A stretch of 64,000 bases of DNA. Source: Romanomermis culicivorax. Lineage: Eukaryota; Nematoda; Enoplea; Mermithida; Mermithidae. Every line of letters starts with the position of its first letter. Positions within the stretch are counted from its first letter, which is position 1. Position numbers and translations under genes: made by a program. This document shows, in pieces, positions 1 to 11,965 of this stretch. The notes under the pieces are model-generated. The model ran no database searches, was not told the DNA's origin, and saw only the letters and a list, made by a program, of their open reading frames with translations. The DNA lies in assembly GCA_963922205.1 (NCBI GenBank), contig CAWUHX010000369.1, positions 124,001 to 188,000 on the forward strand, given 5' to 3'.

Positions 1-110
1 TTCAATACATTACTATTGTATGCCATGTAATTTAGCCTAATTAAGCTAGTTGGATATGCACAAATTATCTCAAGGAGGTTTTTTGCTCATCAAAATGTAC
101 TTTTTTTCAG

Positions 111-700
111 ATGAAAGTAAAGAAAGTTTTGAAGAATCGCCGCTTATCGGAGGAAGAATTGGAGGTATACATCAATCAAGGTTTAGGGGGGGTCCTGATG
201 AGACAAATTTTCCTTCAGGAGGAGGGTCCTCAGACTTTTCAGGGGGTAGGGGGTTGGTGGGCCAAAAGCTGCACAAACATGTTTTTCCCACGATATATGC
301 ACAAAAATTTTCATCCTGAAAAAGTTGAGGGAGGGGGTGCTTAATCATATTTTCAAGTTAGGGGATGTGTCTAGGGTGTCAGGTTAAAAAACCCCCCTAC
401 GGTCCTGATTGGTTTTGATCTAATAAATGCGCTCTTTTTCCCAATTTTTCAGGTCTTGACGCCAAAGGCATGTGCCAACGATGCCCGGGTAACATGTGCA
501 CCGTTCGAGATGGCGAAAATTGCGTCCGGGACTATTTGGACTGTCATTACAATGAAAGACCCCGTGGCTTGACCCAATGCCCCGAGGGCCGACTTTTCTT
601 GGTCGACCACATGGGCAACAAGCGTACGGGCACTTGCGTATCGGCTCGACAATGCAAACGCGAAAGATTACTGCCATGGCAGAAAAAACTTGGATTTTAA
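111..700 (+). CDS. 3' end of a cysteine-rich, chitin-binding-like secreted protein gene (two exons)
   Basis: Two exons are supported: 111-164 (after TTTTTTTCAG, ending in phase 1 before GTATAC) and 453-700 (after TTTTTCAG, stop at 698-700). They join in frame through a glycine codon. The first exon encodes an acidic stretch (ESKESFEESPLIGG). The second encodes 81 residues with eight cysteines. From RC onward the spacing is close to that of CBM14/peritrophin-A chitin-binding domains: a C-x6-C pair, then 11 residues, then CPEGRLF (family pattern CPxGLxF), then GTCVSARQC. The C4-C5 loop is longer than usual, so the family is an inference, and a TIL-like or other disulfide domain is possible. The protein ends in a basic tail (KRERLLPWQKK). 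The start codon and earlier exons lie left of the window. The gene converges on the RNase T2 gene. Confidence 0.65.
165..452 (+). other. intron with G-rich tracts
   Basis: This 288-nt intron separates the two exons of the cysteine-rich gene. It contains several runs of 5 to 7 G on the coding strand (about 186-345), unlike the A/T-rich introns elsewhere. The open frames across it are not needed to explain the gene. Confidence 0.5.
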
Positions 701-791
701 GCTATCTTTTACTTAACTTATTTTTTGGAGTAGTTTAATTATTGGTTTATATTTATTTTTTATTTAGTATTATAAAATATTTATAATTGAT

Positions 792-797
792 AATAAA
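792..797 (+). terminator. candidate polyadenylation signal
   Basis: AATAAA lies 92 nt after the stop codon at 700. The surroundings are very AT-rich, so the motif could be chance. Confidence 0.35.
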
Positions 798-819
798 AAT
801 AATCAATATTAATTAATGA

Positions 820-2279
820 AACAGTTGTTCAAAAAGTTGTGGTTTTCAAAAAAAAATTCTCAAAATTTGTAAAAAGTTTGTCCAAAATTGCCAAAAAACA
901 TAAAAAATTGGAAAGTCGTGCAAAAATTTAAGTTATAGAAAAGTTCCCAAAATTTGTCCTAAATTCCTAAAAAGTTTTTAAAAAAGGGTAAATTTGCACA
1001 AAAAGTGGTAAAGTTTTCAAAAAAAGTTCCTCAAATTTGTAAAAAGTTGTCCGAAATTGCCAAAAAAAGTTTAAGAAATTGTAAATGTGCAAAACCTTGT
1101 TAAGTTTTCAAAAAAATCCCCAAAATCGCTAATAGGTTGTTGTGAATTTTTCAACTAATTGTGAAGTTGTCCAAAAAGTTGTAAAGTTTTTGAAGAAAAG
1201 TTCCTAAAATTTGTAAAAAGTTGTCAAAAATTATCAGAAAAGATTTGAAAAAATTGTAAACTTTTCAAAAAAAAGTTTTGAAAATTTCTGAAAAGTTGTC
1301 CTAAATTTGCAAAAAAGTTTTTAAAAAAAATGGTAAAGTTGCACAAAAAGTTGCAGTTTTTTAAAAAAAATTCCCAAAATTTGTAGAAAGTTGTCGAAAG
1401 TTGCTAAAAAAGGTTTAAAAGTTGTAAACTTGTACAAAAGGTTGTCATTTTTGAAAAAAAGTTACAAAATTTCTAAAAAGTTGTCAAAAATTTCCCAAAA
1501 AGTGTTTAAAAACTGTAAAGTTTTTCGAAAAATTGTAAACTTTTCAGAAAAAAATCCCAAAATTTGTAGAAAGTTGTCGCAAATTGCCAAAAAAGTTTTA
1601 AGAAATTGTACAGCTGTCCAGAAAGTCGTAAAAGTTTTCAAACAAAAGTTCTCAAAATTTGTAAAAAATTGTCGAAAATTGCCAAAAAAAGGTTTAAAAT
1701 ATTGTAGTTGTTAAATAAGTTGTAAAGTTTCAAAAAAAATTCTCAAAATTTATAAAAAGTTGTCCTAAATTTGCAAAAAAGTTCTTAAAAAATGGTAAAG
1801 TTGCACAAAAAGTTGTAAAGTTTTCAAAAAAAAGTTCCTGAAATTTGCGAAAAAAGTTCCGAAATTGTAAAGTTGTGCAAAAAGTTGTAGAGTTTTTGAG
1901 GAAAAGTTCGTAAAATTTGTAGAAAATTGTCAAATATTACCAGAAAAGGTTTGAAAAAAATTGTAAAGTTATACAAAATTTAAAAAAAAAAGTTCCTAAA
2001 ATTCGTGAAAATTTTTTGCAAATTGCCAAAAAAAAATTTAAAAATTTGTTGAGTTGTTCAAAAAGTTGTAAACTTTTCAGAAAAAAATTCCCAAAATTTG
2101 TAGAAAGTTGTTGTAAATTTCCAAAAAAGTTTAAATAAAAAAGTAAATTTGCACAAAAAGTTGTAAAGTTTTGAAAAAAAAAGTTGCTAAAATTTGTAAA
2201 AAGTTGTCCAAAATTGCCAAAAAAAGTTTAAAAAATTGCAAAATTGTGCAAAAAGTTGTAAAGTTTTGGGAAAAACTTT
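820..2279. repeat. degenerate GTTGTAAAGTTTTCAAAAA word repeat, block 1
   Basis: The block is built from short diverged words: GTTGTAAAGTT, TTCAAAAAAAG, TTCCCAAAATTTG, TTGTCCAAAATTGCC. It separates the convergent cysteine-rich and RNase T2 genes. The same word family fills much of 12-17 kb, 20.6-23.7 kb and 28.8-32.3 kb. Lysine/valine-rich open frames here are products of the repeat. Confidence 0.8.
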
Positions 2280-2402
2280 CTAAAACTTGTAAATGTGTAG
2301 GCTTCCAACTGCATTTGCATGCAAACCAAACATAGCACCGGGAATAGAATTGTGGGTTTCAATAACTAAAGAATCGTTGCTTGATTTATTTTTCAATGCG
2401 AC
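2280..2402 (-). CDS. possible alternative terminal exon of the RNase T2 gene
   Basis: After an ATTCGCAG acceptor the minus strand is open for 40 codons to TAG (2282-2280). It begins VALKNKSSNDS and contains IPGAMFGL. A GTAAAA donor inside the preceding exon (2567-2566) is also phase 0, so the splice would be in frame, adding 40 residues in place of the last 22. Against it, the core of this exon is a 22-bp word found at four other non-homologous places in the window, so it may be a non-coding element instead. Confidence 0.3.
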   Translation of the reverse strand, partial: VALKNKSSNDSLVIETHNSIPGAMFGLHANAVGSLHIYKF

Positions 2403-5400
2403 CTGCGAATCCCGAATGCTAAAAAATACAGAAAATGAGCAAAATTATACAAAATTAAAATTTTTTTACAAAAAAAAATATGCTAAACCCGCATCTAATT
2501 ATCGTCGTACAAAATACAAATTTGCGAAAAAGTTGTTCAATGAACAAGATTGATCAGAAATTTTTACATTTTTAGGCATTTTTGACATTTTTTCAACTTT
2601 AGAATGTAAAGTTGGATAAGCCAGCTTATCATCTGATGGGCAATGGGTAGGTGCGGGAATTCCGTTGATTGATGATTTTTTCGGGCAATCGATTAAACGA
2701 AAATCAAATTTGTCAAAACAAAGACGAAATTCCGATAAATACCATTCATGATTTTCCTAAAAATATATATTCAAAAAATTATAAAATTGCAAAAAAATTT
2801 TAAAAATATTTGAAAATTTAAAAATGAATAGAAAATATGAAAAGTTAAAAAAGTATAAATTTGTAAAATAAATAGAAAATAATGTAAAAAATAACCAATA
2901 ATGTAAAAAATAACCAATAATGTAAAAAATGAAAAAAAGTAATGTAAAAAAATGAAAAAATAAAAAATAATGTAAAAAAATAAAAAAATGTAAAAAATGA
3001 AAAAATAATAAATAATGTAAAAAAATAGAAAAGAAGTACAAAAATGTAGAAAGTATATAAATTTCAAAAAACAAAAAACTTGTAAAAAAATTGAACGAAG
3101 CATAAAAAGTACAAAAAAAACATGGAAAGAGTATAAATTTGTAAAAATTCTATGAAAATTAAAAATTACATAGGAAAAAAGCATGAAAAATTGAAAAAAT
3201 AAATAGAAACTAAAAAAAATGAAAAAAGAATAGGGAAAAGTGTAAATTTGTAAAATAAATAAGAAATAATGTAAAAAATGAAAAAAATAAAAAATAAATT
3301 AAAAAATAAAAAAAATATAAAATAATGTAAAAAATGAAAAAATAGAAAATAATGTAAAAAATGAAAAAAAATTATGTAAAAATTGAAAAAAAATTATGTA
3401 AAAAATAATAAAAAAGAAGTATAAAAATGTAGAAAGTATATAAATTTCAAAAAACAAAAAATTTGTAAAAAAATTGAATGAAGCATAAAAAGTACAAAAA
3501 AAACATGGAAAGAGTATAAATTTGTAAAAATTCTATGAAAATTAAAAATTACATAGGAAAAAAGCATGAAAAATTGAAAAAATAAATAGAAACTAAAAAA
3601 ATGAAAAAAGAATAGGGAAAAGTGTAAATTTGTAAAATAAATAAGAAATAATGTAAAAAATGAAAAAAATAAAAAATAAATTAAAAAATAAAAAAAATAT
3701 AAAATAATGTAAAAAATGAAAAAATAGAAAATAATGTAAAAAATGAAAAAAAATTATGTAAAAATTGAAAAAAAATTATGTAAAAAATAATAAAAAAGAA
3801 GTATAAAAATGTAGAAAGTATATAAATTTCAAAAAACAAAAAATTTGTAAAAAAATTGAATGAAGCATAAAAAGTACAAAAAAAACATGGAAAGAGTATA
3901 AATTTGTAAAAATTCTATAAAAATTAAAAATTACATAGGAAAAAAGCATGAAAAATTGGAAAAATAAATAGAAAGTAAAAAAATTAAAAAAGCATAGGAA
4001 AAAGTATAAATTTGTAGAATAAATAAGAAATAATGTAAAAAAATGAAAAAAATAAAAAATAAAGTAAAAAATCAAAAAAAAATGTAAAAAATCAAAAAAA
4101 ATAATGTAAAAAATCAAAAAACTAAAAAATAATGTAAAAAAATGAAAAAAATGTAAAAAAATGAAAAAATAATAATAACGTAAAAAAATAAGAAAAGAAG
4201 AATAAAAATGTAGAAAGTATATAAATTTAAACAAAAAATTTGTAAAAAAATTGAACGAAACATAAAAAGTACAAAAAAATAAAAAATACATAGAAAGAAT
4301 ATAAATTTTTAAAAATCTTTAAAAATTAAAAATTACATAATTAATTACATCATTTTCCTAAAAATATATTCAAAAAATAAATTTGCAAAAAAATTAAAAA
4401 TACACAGAAAAAAGTTAAAAAAATATAATAAATAGAAATTATGATCAATTAAAAAAGAATAAATTTGTAAAAAAAACTTTAAAAAAGGTAAAAATATATA
4501 GAAAAAGTACAAAAAATTAATAAACACAAAACTGCAAAAAATTTTGAGAAAAATAAAAAACATTTAAAAAAATATAAAAAGATTTTTAAAAACAAATAAA
4601 ATTGAAAAATACATAAAATTCCAAACAAAACATTTAAAGTACATAGAAAAAGCATAAAAAATTTCAAAAAGATGAATAACCAAAAAAGTATATAAGTATT
4701 CGTAAAAACTCCCAAAAAATTAAAATACATAAAAAAACGAAAAAAATTGAAAATAAATAGAAAATATGAAAAAATAAAAACCATAAACTTGTGAAAAATT
4801 TAAAAAAATTGAAATACATAGGAAAAAGTATAAAAAATTAAAAATAAATAGTAAACATGAAAAACTAAAAAAGTATAAATTTTCAAAAAAAGTTAAAAAT
4901 ACATAGAAAAAAGTATAAAAAATTAAAAATAAATAGAAAATATAAAATATTTAAAAGTATAGAAAAATTAAAGATTAGAAAGAATGAAAAATTAAAGAAG
5001 TAAAAATTTGCAAGAAATTTCAAAAAAAAATTGAAAAATAAATAAAAGTATAAAAGTTTAAAAAATTAAAATTTCTGAAAATTCAAAAAAAAAATTCAAT
5101 ACATAGAAAAAAAGTACAAAAAATTAAAAATAAATTGAGAACATATAAAAAATTTAAAAGTATAGAAAAATTAAAAAGAAATCGAAAGAATGAAAAATAA
5201 AAAAAAATTGAAATTTGCGAAAAATTTCCAAATAAAGTATTTAAGAAACCTTTAAAAATAAACAAAAAGTATAGAAAATTAAAAAAATATAAATTAAATT
5301 TCCAAGAAAAAATTAAAAATTCATAGAAAAAATACAAAGTATAAAAAACCTAAAAAGTATAAATTAGTACAAAACTTTCAGAAAAATCAAAAATTACATG

Positions 5401-6044
5401 GAAAATATATTTAAAAAATTAAAAATGAATAGGAGTATAAAAAAAATAAATTGAAAATATAAAAAATTGAGAAATTTGTAAAAAATTGTAAAAAAATTAT
5501 AAGTATAAATTATCAGAAAACTTCCAGAAAAATAAAAAAAAATAGAAATTATAAAAAAATGAAAAATTTGTAAAAAAATTCCAAAAAAGTATAAATTTGT
5601 GAAAACTTTCTAAAACCAAATAAAAAACAGAAAAAAAGTACAAATCGATAAAATTTCAAGAAAATCTTTTCAAAAAAAATCAAAAACTAGACAGAAAGAA
5701 ATATATTTGTAAAAACTTTATAAAACAAAATTTAAAAAAGTATAATTTAAATACATTAAAATTTAAAAAAAATAAAATTAATTCACAAAAAAGCAAACAA
5801 AAAGTATAAATTTAAATTAAATTTCTGGAACAAAATTTAAAAAAAGCATAAATTTCGAAAAATTAAAAAAATAAATAAAAAACTAAAATTTCACAAATTT
5901 TTCAAAAAAAAATTAAAACTTACTTGCGATTTCAAACAATGTAAGCTAAAAGAATTGTTTAAGATGGATTTTAAATGATCGAAAATTAATTTTGACGGGT
6001 ACAAATTTTCGTCCGATGGGTAAATATCGACCGAAGACAATATT
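2280..6044 (-). CDS. RNase T2 family ribonuclease, last exons (5' part not found)
   Basis: The minus strand has an exon at 6044-5924 (TTTTTAG acceptor, one base plus 40 codons, GTAAGT donor) and one at 2756-2499 (TTTTTAG acceptor, 85 codons, stop TAA at 2501-2499), both phase 0 at the junction. The first matches the RNase T2 segment after the catalytic block: ILSSVDIYPS, F..L near the middle, then LHC. The second has LSEFRLCFDK and LIDCP followed by two cysteines, the family's conserved C-terminal strands and disulfides. RNase T2 enzymes are secreted or lysosomal endoribonucleases. The exons carrying the catalytic histidines (HGLWP, KHGTC) were not found to the right, so they are lost, too diverged to see, or beyond the repeats. 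An alternative 3' end uses a GTAAAA donor at 2567 and an exon at 2402-2280. Confidence 0.8.
2323..2344 (-). repeat. conserved 22-bp word, site 1
   Basis: Minus strand core TTCCCGGTGCTATGTTTGG, ending in TTT. It recurs at 13512-13533 (one change), 20504-20525, 28687-28708 and 32382-32403. Sites 2-4 lie in duplicated flanks, but sites 1 and 5 have different surroundings. Confidence 0.7.
2757..5923 (-). repeat. repeat-filled intron of the RNase T2 gene, with ~382-bp tandem units
   Basis: The intron is low-complexity A-rich on the plus strand. Its left half contains a higher-order tandem repeat: the word GTAGAAAGTATATAAATTT starts at 3046, 3429, 3811 and, diverged, 4210. The units are about 382 to 399 bp and include CATGGAAAGAGTATAAATTTG. 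The second and third units are nearly identical. No exon was seen inside. Confidence 0.85.
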
Positions 6045-6049
6045 CTAAA

Positions 6050-6225
6050 AATAGAATAATAAAATTTAAATGTTTATTCATATTTAATTAAATTTAAATT
6101 TTAAATTATTTCAATTAAATTTTAAATTATTTTAATTAAATTTTAATATCAAATTAATTTAATATTATTAAAATATAAAAATTAAATTAGTAATTTAAAT
6201 ATTATTATTAAATTAAATATTAATA
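6050..6225. other. almost pure A/T segment
   Basis: The segment is made of TTTAAATT and TTTAATT words with almost no G or C, between the RNase T2 exon and the A-rich minisatellite. No gene was seen. Confidence 0.6.
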
Positions 6226-9135
6226 ACAAAAAACTACGAAAAAAACAAATTACAGAAAAACAACAATAAAATACATGAAAAACACAACAAAAGAAACGAA
6301 AACAAAAAACAGAAAAAAACAAAACGACAAATAATAAAAAAGCAAACAAAAACACAAAAAACAGTAAAAAAGAGAGCAAAAAACAACCAAAATAAAAAAA
6401 AAAAAGAAACGACAAAAAACAAAACAAAATAACATGAAAAAACAAAAAAACAAGCAAAAGAAAACAGAAAAACAACAAAAAAAACTGCGAAAAACAAAAC
6501 AGAAATATACAAAAAAAACAAAAACAACAAAAACAGAAAAAAAGAACAAAAATCATGAAAAGAAAAACAAAAACCTTAAAAAAAATACAATACAGAAAAC
6601 AACAATAAACAAAAAAACAGGAAAAAACAAAAAAATAAAAACCAACGAACCAGAAACAAAAAACAAACTAAAAAAAATCAAAAAAAAAGAAAAAACAATA
6701 GACCAGAAACAGAAAAAAAGAAAAAAATACAAACATAAAAAAACAACACAATACAGAAAACAACAAAACAACAAAAAAACGAAAAGAAAAACGAAAAACA
6801 AACAGGAAAAAAAACAAAAGAAGAAAAACCAACGAACCAGAAACAAAAAAAAGAAAGAAAAAAATAAAAACATAAAAATCAATACCATACAGAAAACAAA
6901 AAAACCAAAGGGAAAAAACGAAAAACAAACAGGAAAAAAGAAAAAAAGAAAAACTAGTGAACCAGAAACAAAAAACAAACAGCAAAAAATTAAAAAAAAA
7001 AACAAAAAACAACGAACCAGAAACAAAAAAAGAAAGAAAAAAATGAAAACGTAAAAAAATACAATACAGAAAACAACAAAAAACAAAAAAAAAACAAACA
7101 GAAAAAATCAAAAAAAAGAAAAAACAACGAATCAGAAACAAAAAAAGAAAGAAAAAAAAACCTTAAAAAACAATACAATACAGAAACAAAAAAAACAAAA
7201 AAAGATAAACAAAAAACAAACAGGAAAAAAACAAAAAAAGAAAAACCAACGAACCAGAAACAAAAAAAAAGAAAGAAAAAAATAAAAACATAAAAATCAA
7301 TACCATACAGAAAACAAAAAGAAAACCAAAGGGAAAAACGAAAACAAACAGGAAAAAACAAAAAAAGAAAAACTAACGAACCAGAAACAAAAATAGAAAG
7401 AAAAACAAAAACCTTAAAAAACAATACAAAAAAAATTAAAAAAAACAAAAAACAACGAACCAGAAACAAAAAAAGAAAGAAAAAAATGAAAACATAAAAA
7501 AATACAATACAGAAAACAACAAAAAACAAAAAAAGGAAAGAAAAACAAAAAACAAACTGAAAAAAAAAGAAAAAAAGAAAAAACAATGAACCAGAAACAA
7601 AAAAAGAAAGAAAAACAAAAACCTTAAAACACAATACAATACAGAAAACAACAGATAACAAAAAAAGATAAACAAAAAACAAACAGAAAAAAACAAAAAA
7701 AGAAAAACCAACGAACCAGAAACAAAAAACAAACAGAAAAAATAAAAAAAGAAAAAACAACGAACTAGAAACAGAAAAAAATAGAAACATAAAAAAACAA
7801 CACAATACAGAAAACAACAAAAAACAGAAAAAAGAAAAGAAAAACGAAAAACAAACAGGAAAAAAAACAAAAGAAGAAAAACCAACGAACCAGAAACAAA
7901 AAAAAGAAAGAAAAAATAAAAACATAAAAATCAATACCATACAGAAAACAAAAAAAACCAAAGGGAAAAAACGAAAAACAAACAGGAAAAAACAAAAAAA
8001 GAAAAACTAACGAACCAGAAACAAAAAACAAACAGAAAAAAATTAAAAAAAAAACAAAAAACAACGAACCAGAAACAAAAAAAGAAAGAAAAAAATGAAA
8101 ACGTAAAAAAATACAATACAGAAAACAACAAAAAACAAAAAAAGAAAAGAAAAACAAAAAACAAACAGAAAAAAATCAGAAAAGAGAAAAAACAACGAAT
8201 CAGAAACAAAAAAAGAAAGAAAAACAAAAAACAAACGGAAAAAAACCAAAAAAAAAGAAAAAACAATGAACCAGAAACAAAAAAAGGAAGAAAAACAAAA
8301 ACCTTAAAAAACAATACAATACAGAAACAAAAAAAAACAAAAAAAGATAAACAAAAAACAAACAGGAAAAAACAAAAAAAGAAAAACTAACGAACCAGAA
8401 ACAAAAAACAAACAGAAAAAAATTAAAAAAAAAAACAAAAAACAACGAACCAGAAACAAAAAAAGAAAGAAAAAAATGAAAACGTAAAAAAATACAATAC
8501 AGAAAACAACAAAAAACAAAAAAAGAAAAGAAAAACAAAAAACAAACAGAAAAAAATCAGAAAAGAGAAAAAACAACGAATCAGAAACAAAAAAAGAAAG
8601 AAAAACAAAAAACAAACGGAAAAAAACCAAAAAAAAAGAAAAAACAATGAACCAGAAACAAAAAAAGGAAGAAAAACAAAAACCTTAAAAAACAATACAA
8701 TACAGAAACAAAAAAAAAACAAAAAAAGATAAACAAAAAACAAACAGGAAAAAACAAAAAAAGAAAAACTAACGAACCAGAAACAAAAAACTAACAGAAA
8801 AAAATTTAAAAAAACAAAAAACAACGAAACAGAAACAAAAAAAGAAAGAAAAAATGAAAACATAAAAAAATACAATACAGAAAACAACAAAAAACAAAAA
8901 AAAGAAAAGAAAAACAAAAAACAAACAGAAAAAAATCAAAAAAAAAGAAAAAACAACGAATCAGAAACAAAAAAAGAAAGAAAAAATGAAAACATAAAAA
9001 AATACAATACAGAAAACAACAAAAAACAAAAAAAGAAAAGAAAAACAAAAAACAAACAGAAAAAAATCAAAAAAAAGAAAAAACAACGAATCAGAAACAA
9101 AAAAAGAAAGAAAAACAAAAACCTTAAAAAACAAT
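6226..9135. repeat. T-depleted A/C/G minisatellite, 2.9 kb
   Basis: The plus strand is roughly three-quarters A, with C and G and very little T. It is built from words such as GAACCAGAAACAAAAAAAG, AATACAATACAGAAAACAAC and CAAACAGGAAAAA, arranged in variable higher-order units. The segment around 8040-8330 is repeated closely at about 8400-8690. Long Phe-rich minus-strand and Lys-rich plus-strand frames exist only because stop codons need T or A/T combinations that are rare here. Confidence 0.85.
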
Positions 9136-9138
9136 ACA

Positions 9139-9164
9139 ACATTTCACTTTAAAAATTGAAATGT
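9139..9164. repeat. short inverted repeat
   Basis: Perfect 8-bp arms ACATTTCA and TGAAATGT are separated by 10 bp. The element lies at the junction between the minisatellite and the peptide-like exon. Confidence 0.4.
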
Positions 9165-9170
9165 CAAATT

Positions 9171-9296
9171 TCAAAAAAATTTCTTTTGCGGTAAAGCGCA
9201 ACAACCGATCAAATTGCAATAGACGCCGGGCGTATTGTTAAATTGGGGAAATTTGGCGGGTGGCCGTTTTGCAACGAATTTCGCAAGCTCCGCGTT
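9171..9296 (-). pseudogene. decayed mature-peptide exon, related to the six-cysteine peptide genes
   Basis: This is a GC-richer island in AT-rich repeat, starting after a good acceptor (TTTCTAG, minus strand). In phase 1, the phase used by the peptide genes at 20 and 28 kb, it reads GACEIRCKT, resembling NCEVPCENQ of those genes, then meets TAA. In another frame the same exon reads YCNLIGCC, resembling their NCNLMTGCC, and runs open to TGA at 9173-9171. The two halves are in different frames, so either one indel has broken an old family member or the match is chance. The 41-codon frame (NAELAKFVAK to KKFF) could instead be a separate unrecognised terminal exon. No signal-peptide exon lies next to it; one sits in the duplicate block at 26.3 kb. 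Confidence 0.4.
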
Positions 9297-9309
9297 CTAG
9301 AAATATCCA

Positions 9310-10330
9310 ATTTTGTGCTATTTTTGATTTAAAAATTTAATTTCTGTGGAAAAAAATTCAATATTTTTACAAAAAAAAATTTGATTTTTTACAAAAAAAA
9401 TTTGATTTTTCACAAAAAAAATTTGATTTTTTACAAAAAAATTTAATTTTTGTAGAAAAAAATTTATTTTTTTTTAGAAAAAAATGATTTTTTTGCAAAA
9501 AAATTTAATTTTGTAGAAATAAATTTAATCTTTTTACAAAAATATTTTACACTACAATTTTTTAAAACACAACTTTTTTTGAAAACTTCTCAACTTTTTT
9601 CAAAGTTTTACAATTTTTTGGCATTTTGTGACATTTTTCAGGAACTATTTTTAAAAACTTGACCACATTTTCTTTTGAAAACTTTACTTTTTTTTTGAAA
9701 ACTATACAACTTTTTTTGAAATTTTTACAACTTTTTTGGAAAACTTTACAAATTTTTCAACTTTCTTGCTTCTTTCTGACAACTTTGAGCTACTTTTTTT
9801 GAAAATTTTGCAATTTTTTTGAAATTTTTACAATTTTTTGGCACTTTGTGACATTTTTCAGCAACTTTTTTTAAAAACTTTACAACTTTTTTTGAAAACT
9901 TTACATCTTTTTTGAAAACTATACAACTTTTTTTTGAAATTTTTACAACTTTTTTGGGACTTTGTGACATTTTTCAGCAACTTTTTTTAAAAACTTTACA
10001 ACTTTTTTTGAAAACTTTACATCTTTTTTGAAAACTATACAACTTTTTTTTGAAATTTTTACAACTTTTTTGGGACTTTGTGACATTTTTCAGCGACTTT
10101 TTTAAAAAACTTTACAACTTTTCTTGAAAACTTCACGTCTTTTTTGAAAACTATACAACTTTTTTTTAGAATTTTTACAACTTTTTTGGAAACCTTTACA
10201 ATTTTTCAAGTTTCTTGCATCTTTCTGACAACTTTCAGCTACTTTTTTTTGAAAATTTTGCAACTTTTTTTGAAAACTTTGCAACTTTTTTGAAATTTTT
10301 ACAATTTTTTTGGCAAAAAAAAGTTTATTT
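9310..10330. repeat. AATTTGATTTTT and TTGTAAAAATTTC (minus) word repeats
   Basis: 9310-9545 is a run of AAAAATTTGATTTTT-type words. 9546-10330 is the GTTGTAAAG family in reverse orientation, including about 107-bp units (9840-10130) with GGCACTTTGTGACATTTTTCAGC. The latter part matches 23.75-24.91 kb. Confidence 0.75.
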
Positions 10331-11786
10331 TTACAAAAAAAAATTTTTTACAAAAATTCATATTTTTACAAAAAAAATTAATTGTTTGAAAAAAATTCAT
10401 TTGTTGTAGAGAAAATTAAATTTTTTTAGAAACAATCCAATTTTTGTATAAAAAAATTTTATTTTTGTAGAAAAAAAATTTTATTTTTGTAGAAAAAAAT
10501 TTTATTTTTGTAGAAAAAAATTTAACTCATGCAAAAAAATTTAATCTAAAAAAAAATTCAATCTAAAAAAAATTTATTTCTCCAACTAGAAAATTTAATT
10601 TTTTTACCAAAAAAACTAATTTTCACAAAGAAAATTTAATTTTTGTTGAAAAAAGTTAATTTTTGTATAAAAAAATTTAATCTAAAAAATAATTTGATTT
10701 TTCAACAAGAAAATTCAAGTTTTTTATAAAAAAATTAATTTTCACAAAGATAATTTAATTCTTGTTTGAAAAAAATTAAATTTTTAACAATCCAATGTTT
10801 GTAGTAAAAATTTTAATTTTTGTTCAAAAAATTTAATTTTTGTAAAAAAAATTTAATTTTTTTACCAAAAAATTAGCTCATGCAAAAAAATTTAATCTGA
10901 AAAAAAATTTAATTCTTCAACAAGAAAATTTAATTTTTTTACAAAAAAAACTAATTTTTACAAAGAAAATTTAATTTTCGTCCAAAAAATTTAATTTAAA
11001 AAAAGAATTTGATTTTTCAACAAGAAAATTCAATTTTTTTACAAAAAAAATTAATTTTCACAAAGATAATTTAATTTTTGTTGAAAAAAATTAATTTTTG
11101 TATAAAAAAATTTAATCTAAAAATTAATTTGATTTTTCAACAAGAAAATTCTAGTTTTTTGTAAAAAAAATTAATTTTCACAAAGATAATTTAATTTTTG
11201 TTTGAAAAAAATTAAATTTTTAACAATCCAATGTTTGTAGTAAAAATTTTAATTCTTGTGTAAAAAATTTTTTTCTGTAAAAAAAATTTAATTTTTTTAC
11301 CAAAAAAATTAGCTCATGCAAAAAAATTTAATCTGAAAAAAAATTTAATTCTTCAACAAGAAAATTTAATTTTTTTACAGAAGAAACTAATTTTCACAAA
11401 GAAGATTTAATTTTTGTTCAAAAGATTATATTTAAAAAAGAATTTGATTTTTCTATAAACAAATTTCATTTTTGTACAAAAAAATTTAATTTTGGTATAA
11501 AAAAATTTAACTCTTATGCAAAAAATTCAATCTAAAAAATTTTTAATCAACAAAAAAATTCAATTTTTGTAGAGAAAAATTTAATTTTTTACAAAAAAAA
11601 ATTAATTTCTATACAAAAAAATTTAATTTTTTTAAATTTAATTTTCACAGAGAAAATTTAATTTTTGTGAGAAAAAAATTTAATTTTTGTAGAAAAAAAT
11701 TAAATCTTTTTAGAAATAATTTAATTTTTGTAGTGAAAAATTCAATTTTTGTAAAAAATGTACAAAAAAATTTGAATTTAAAAAAA
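10331..11786. repeat. AATTTAATTTTTGTA word repeat, copy 1
   Basis: Diverged words AATTTAATTTTTGTA, CAACAAGAAAATT and TTTCACAAAGATAATTT repeat with no gene. The block is colinear with 24.92-26.22 kb, so both are copies of one duplicated segment. Confidence 0.8.
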
Positions 11787-11965
11787 AATTCAAATAAAAA
11801 ATTTGATGATTCAAAAACACTATCACAAAGAATTTTTGAAATTCTAATTTTGATAGGATAACTTGCAAATGGAAATTTTTCGCACATCATTGTTGGAAGC
11901 TTGGAAAAAAAGTTTTCACGAAAAAAGCTCCTAAAAGGGATCAGAAAATTCCAGAAAGTTGTGAA
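11787..11965. other. copy of the signal-exon flank lacking the signal exon
   Basis: The stretch GATGATTCAAAAACAC to about 11965 matches 26387-26550 closely (GGAATTTTTGAAATTCT or AGAATTTTTGAAATTCT, then TTGGAAGCTTGG). About 150 bp present at 26230-26380, including the signal-peptide exon, are absent here. It is a deletion here or an insertion there. Confidence 0.6.

Noticed and set aside
111..344. Plus-strand frame starting MKVKKVLKNRR
   Set aside because: It overlaps the spliced exon 111-164 in a different frame and runs through the G-rich intron; the spliced reading explains the sites better.
1391..1714. Lys/Val/Cys-rich open frames in GTTGTAAAG repeats (also 12.1-17.4, 22.3-24.8, 30-31.6 kb)
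   Set aside because: Word-repeat translations seen on both strands with the same composition; no signal peptide or conserved frame between copies.
6234..9142. Many long Phe-rich (minus) and Lys-rich (plus) open frames
   Set aside because: They follow from a T-depleted minisatellite. They overlap in several frames, have no stable domain and restart with each unit.
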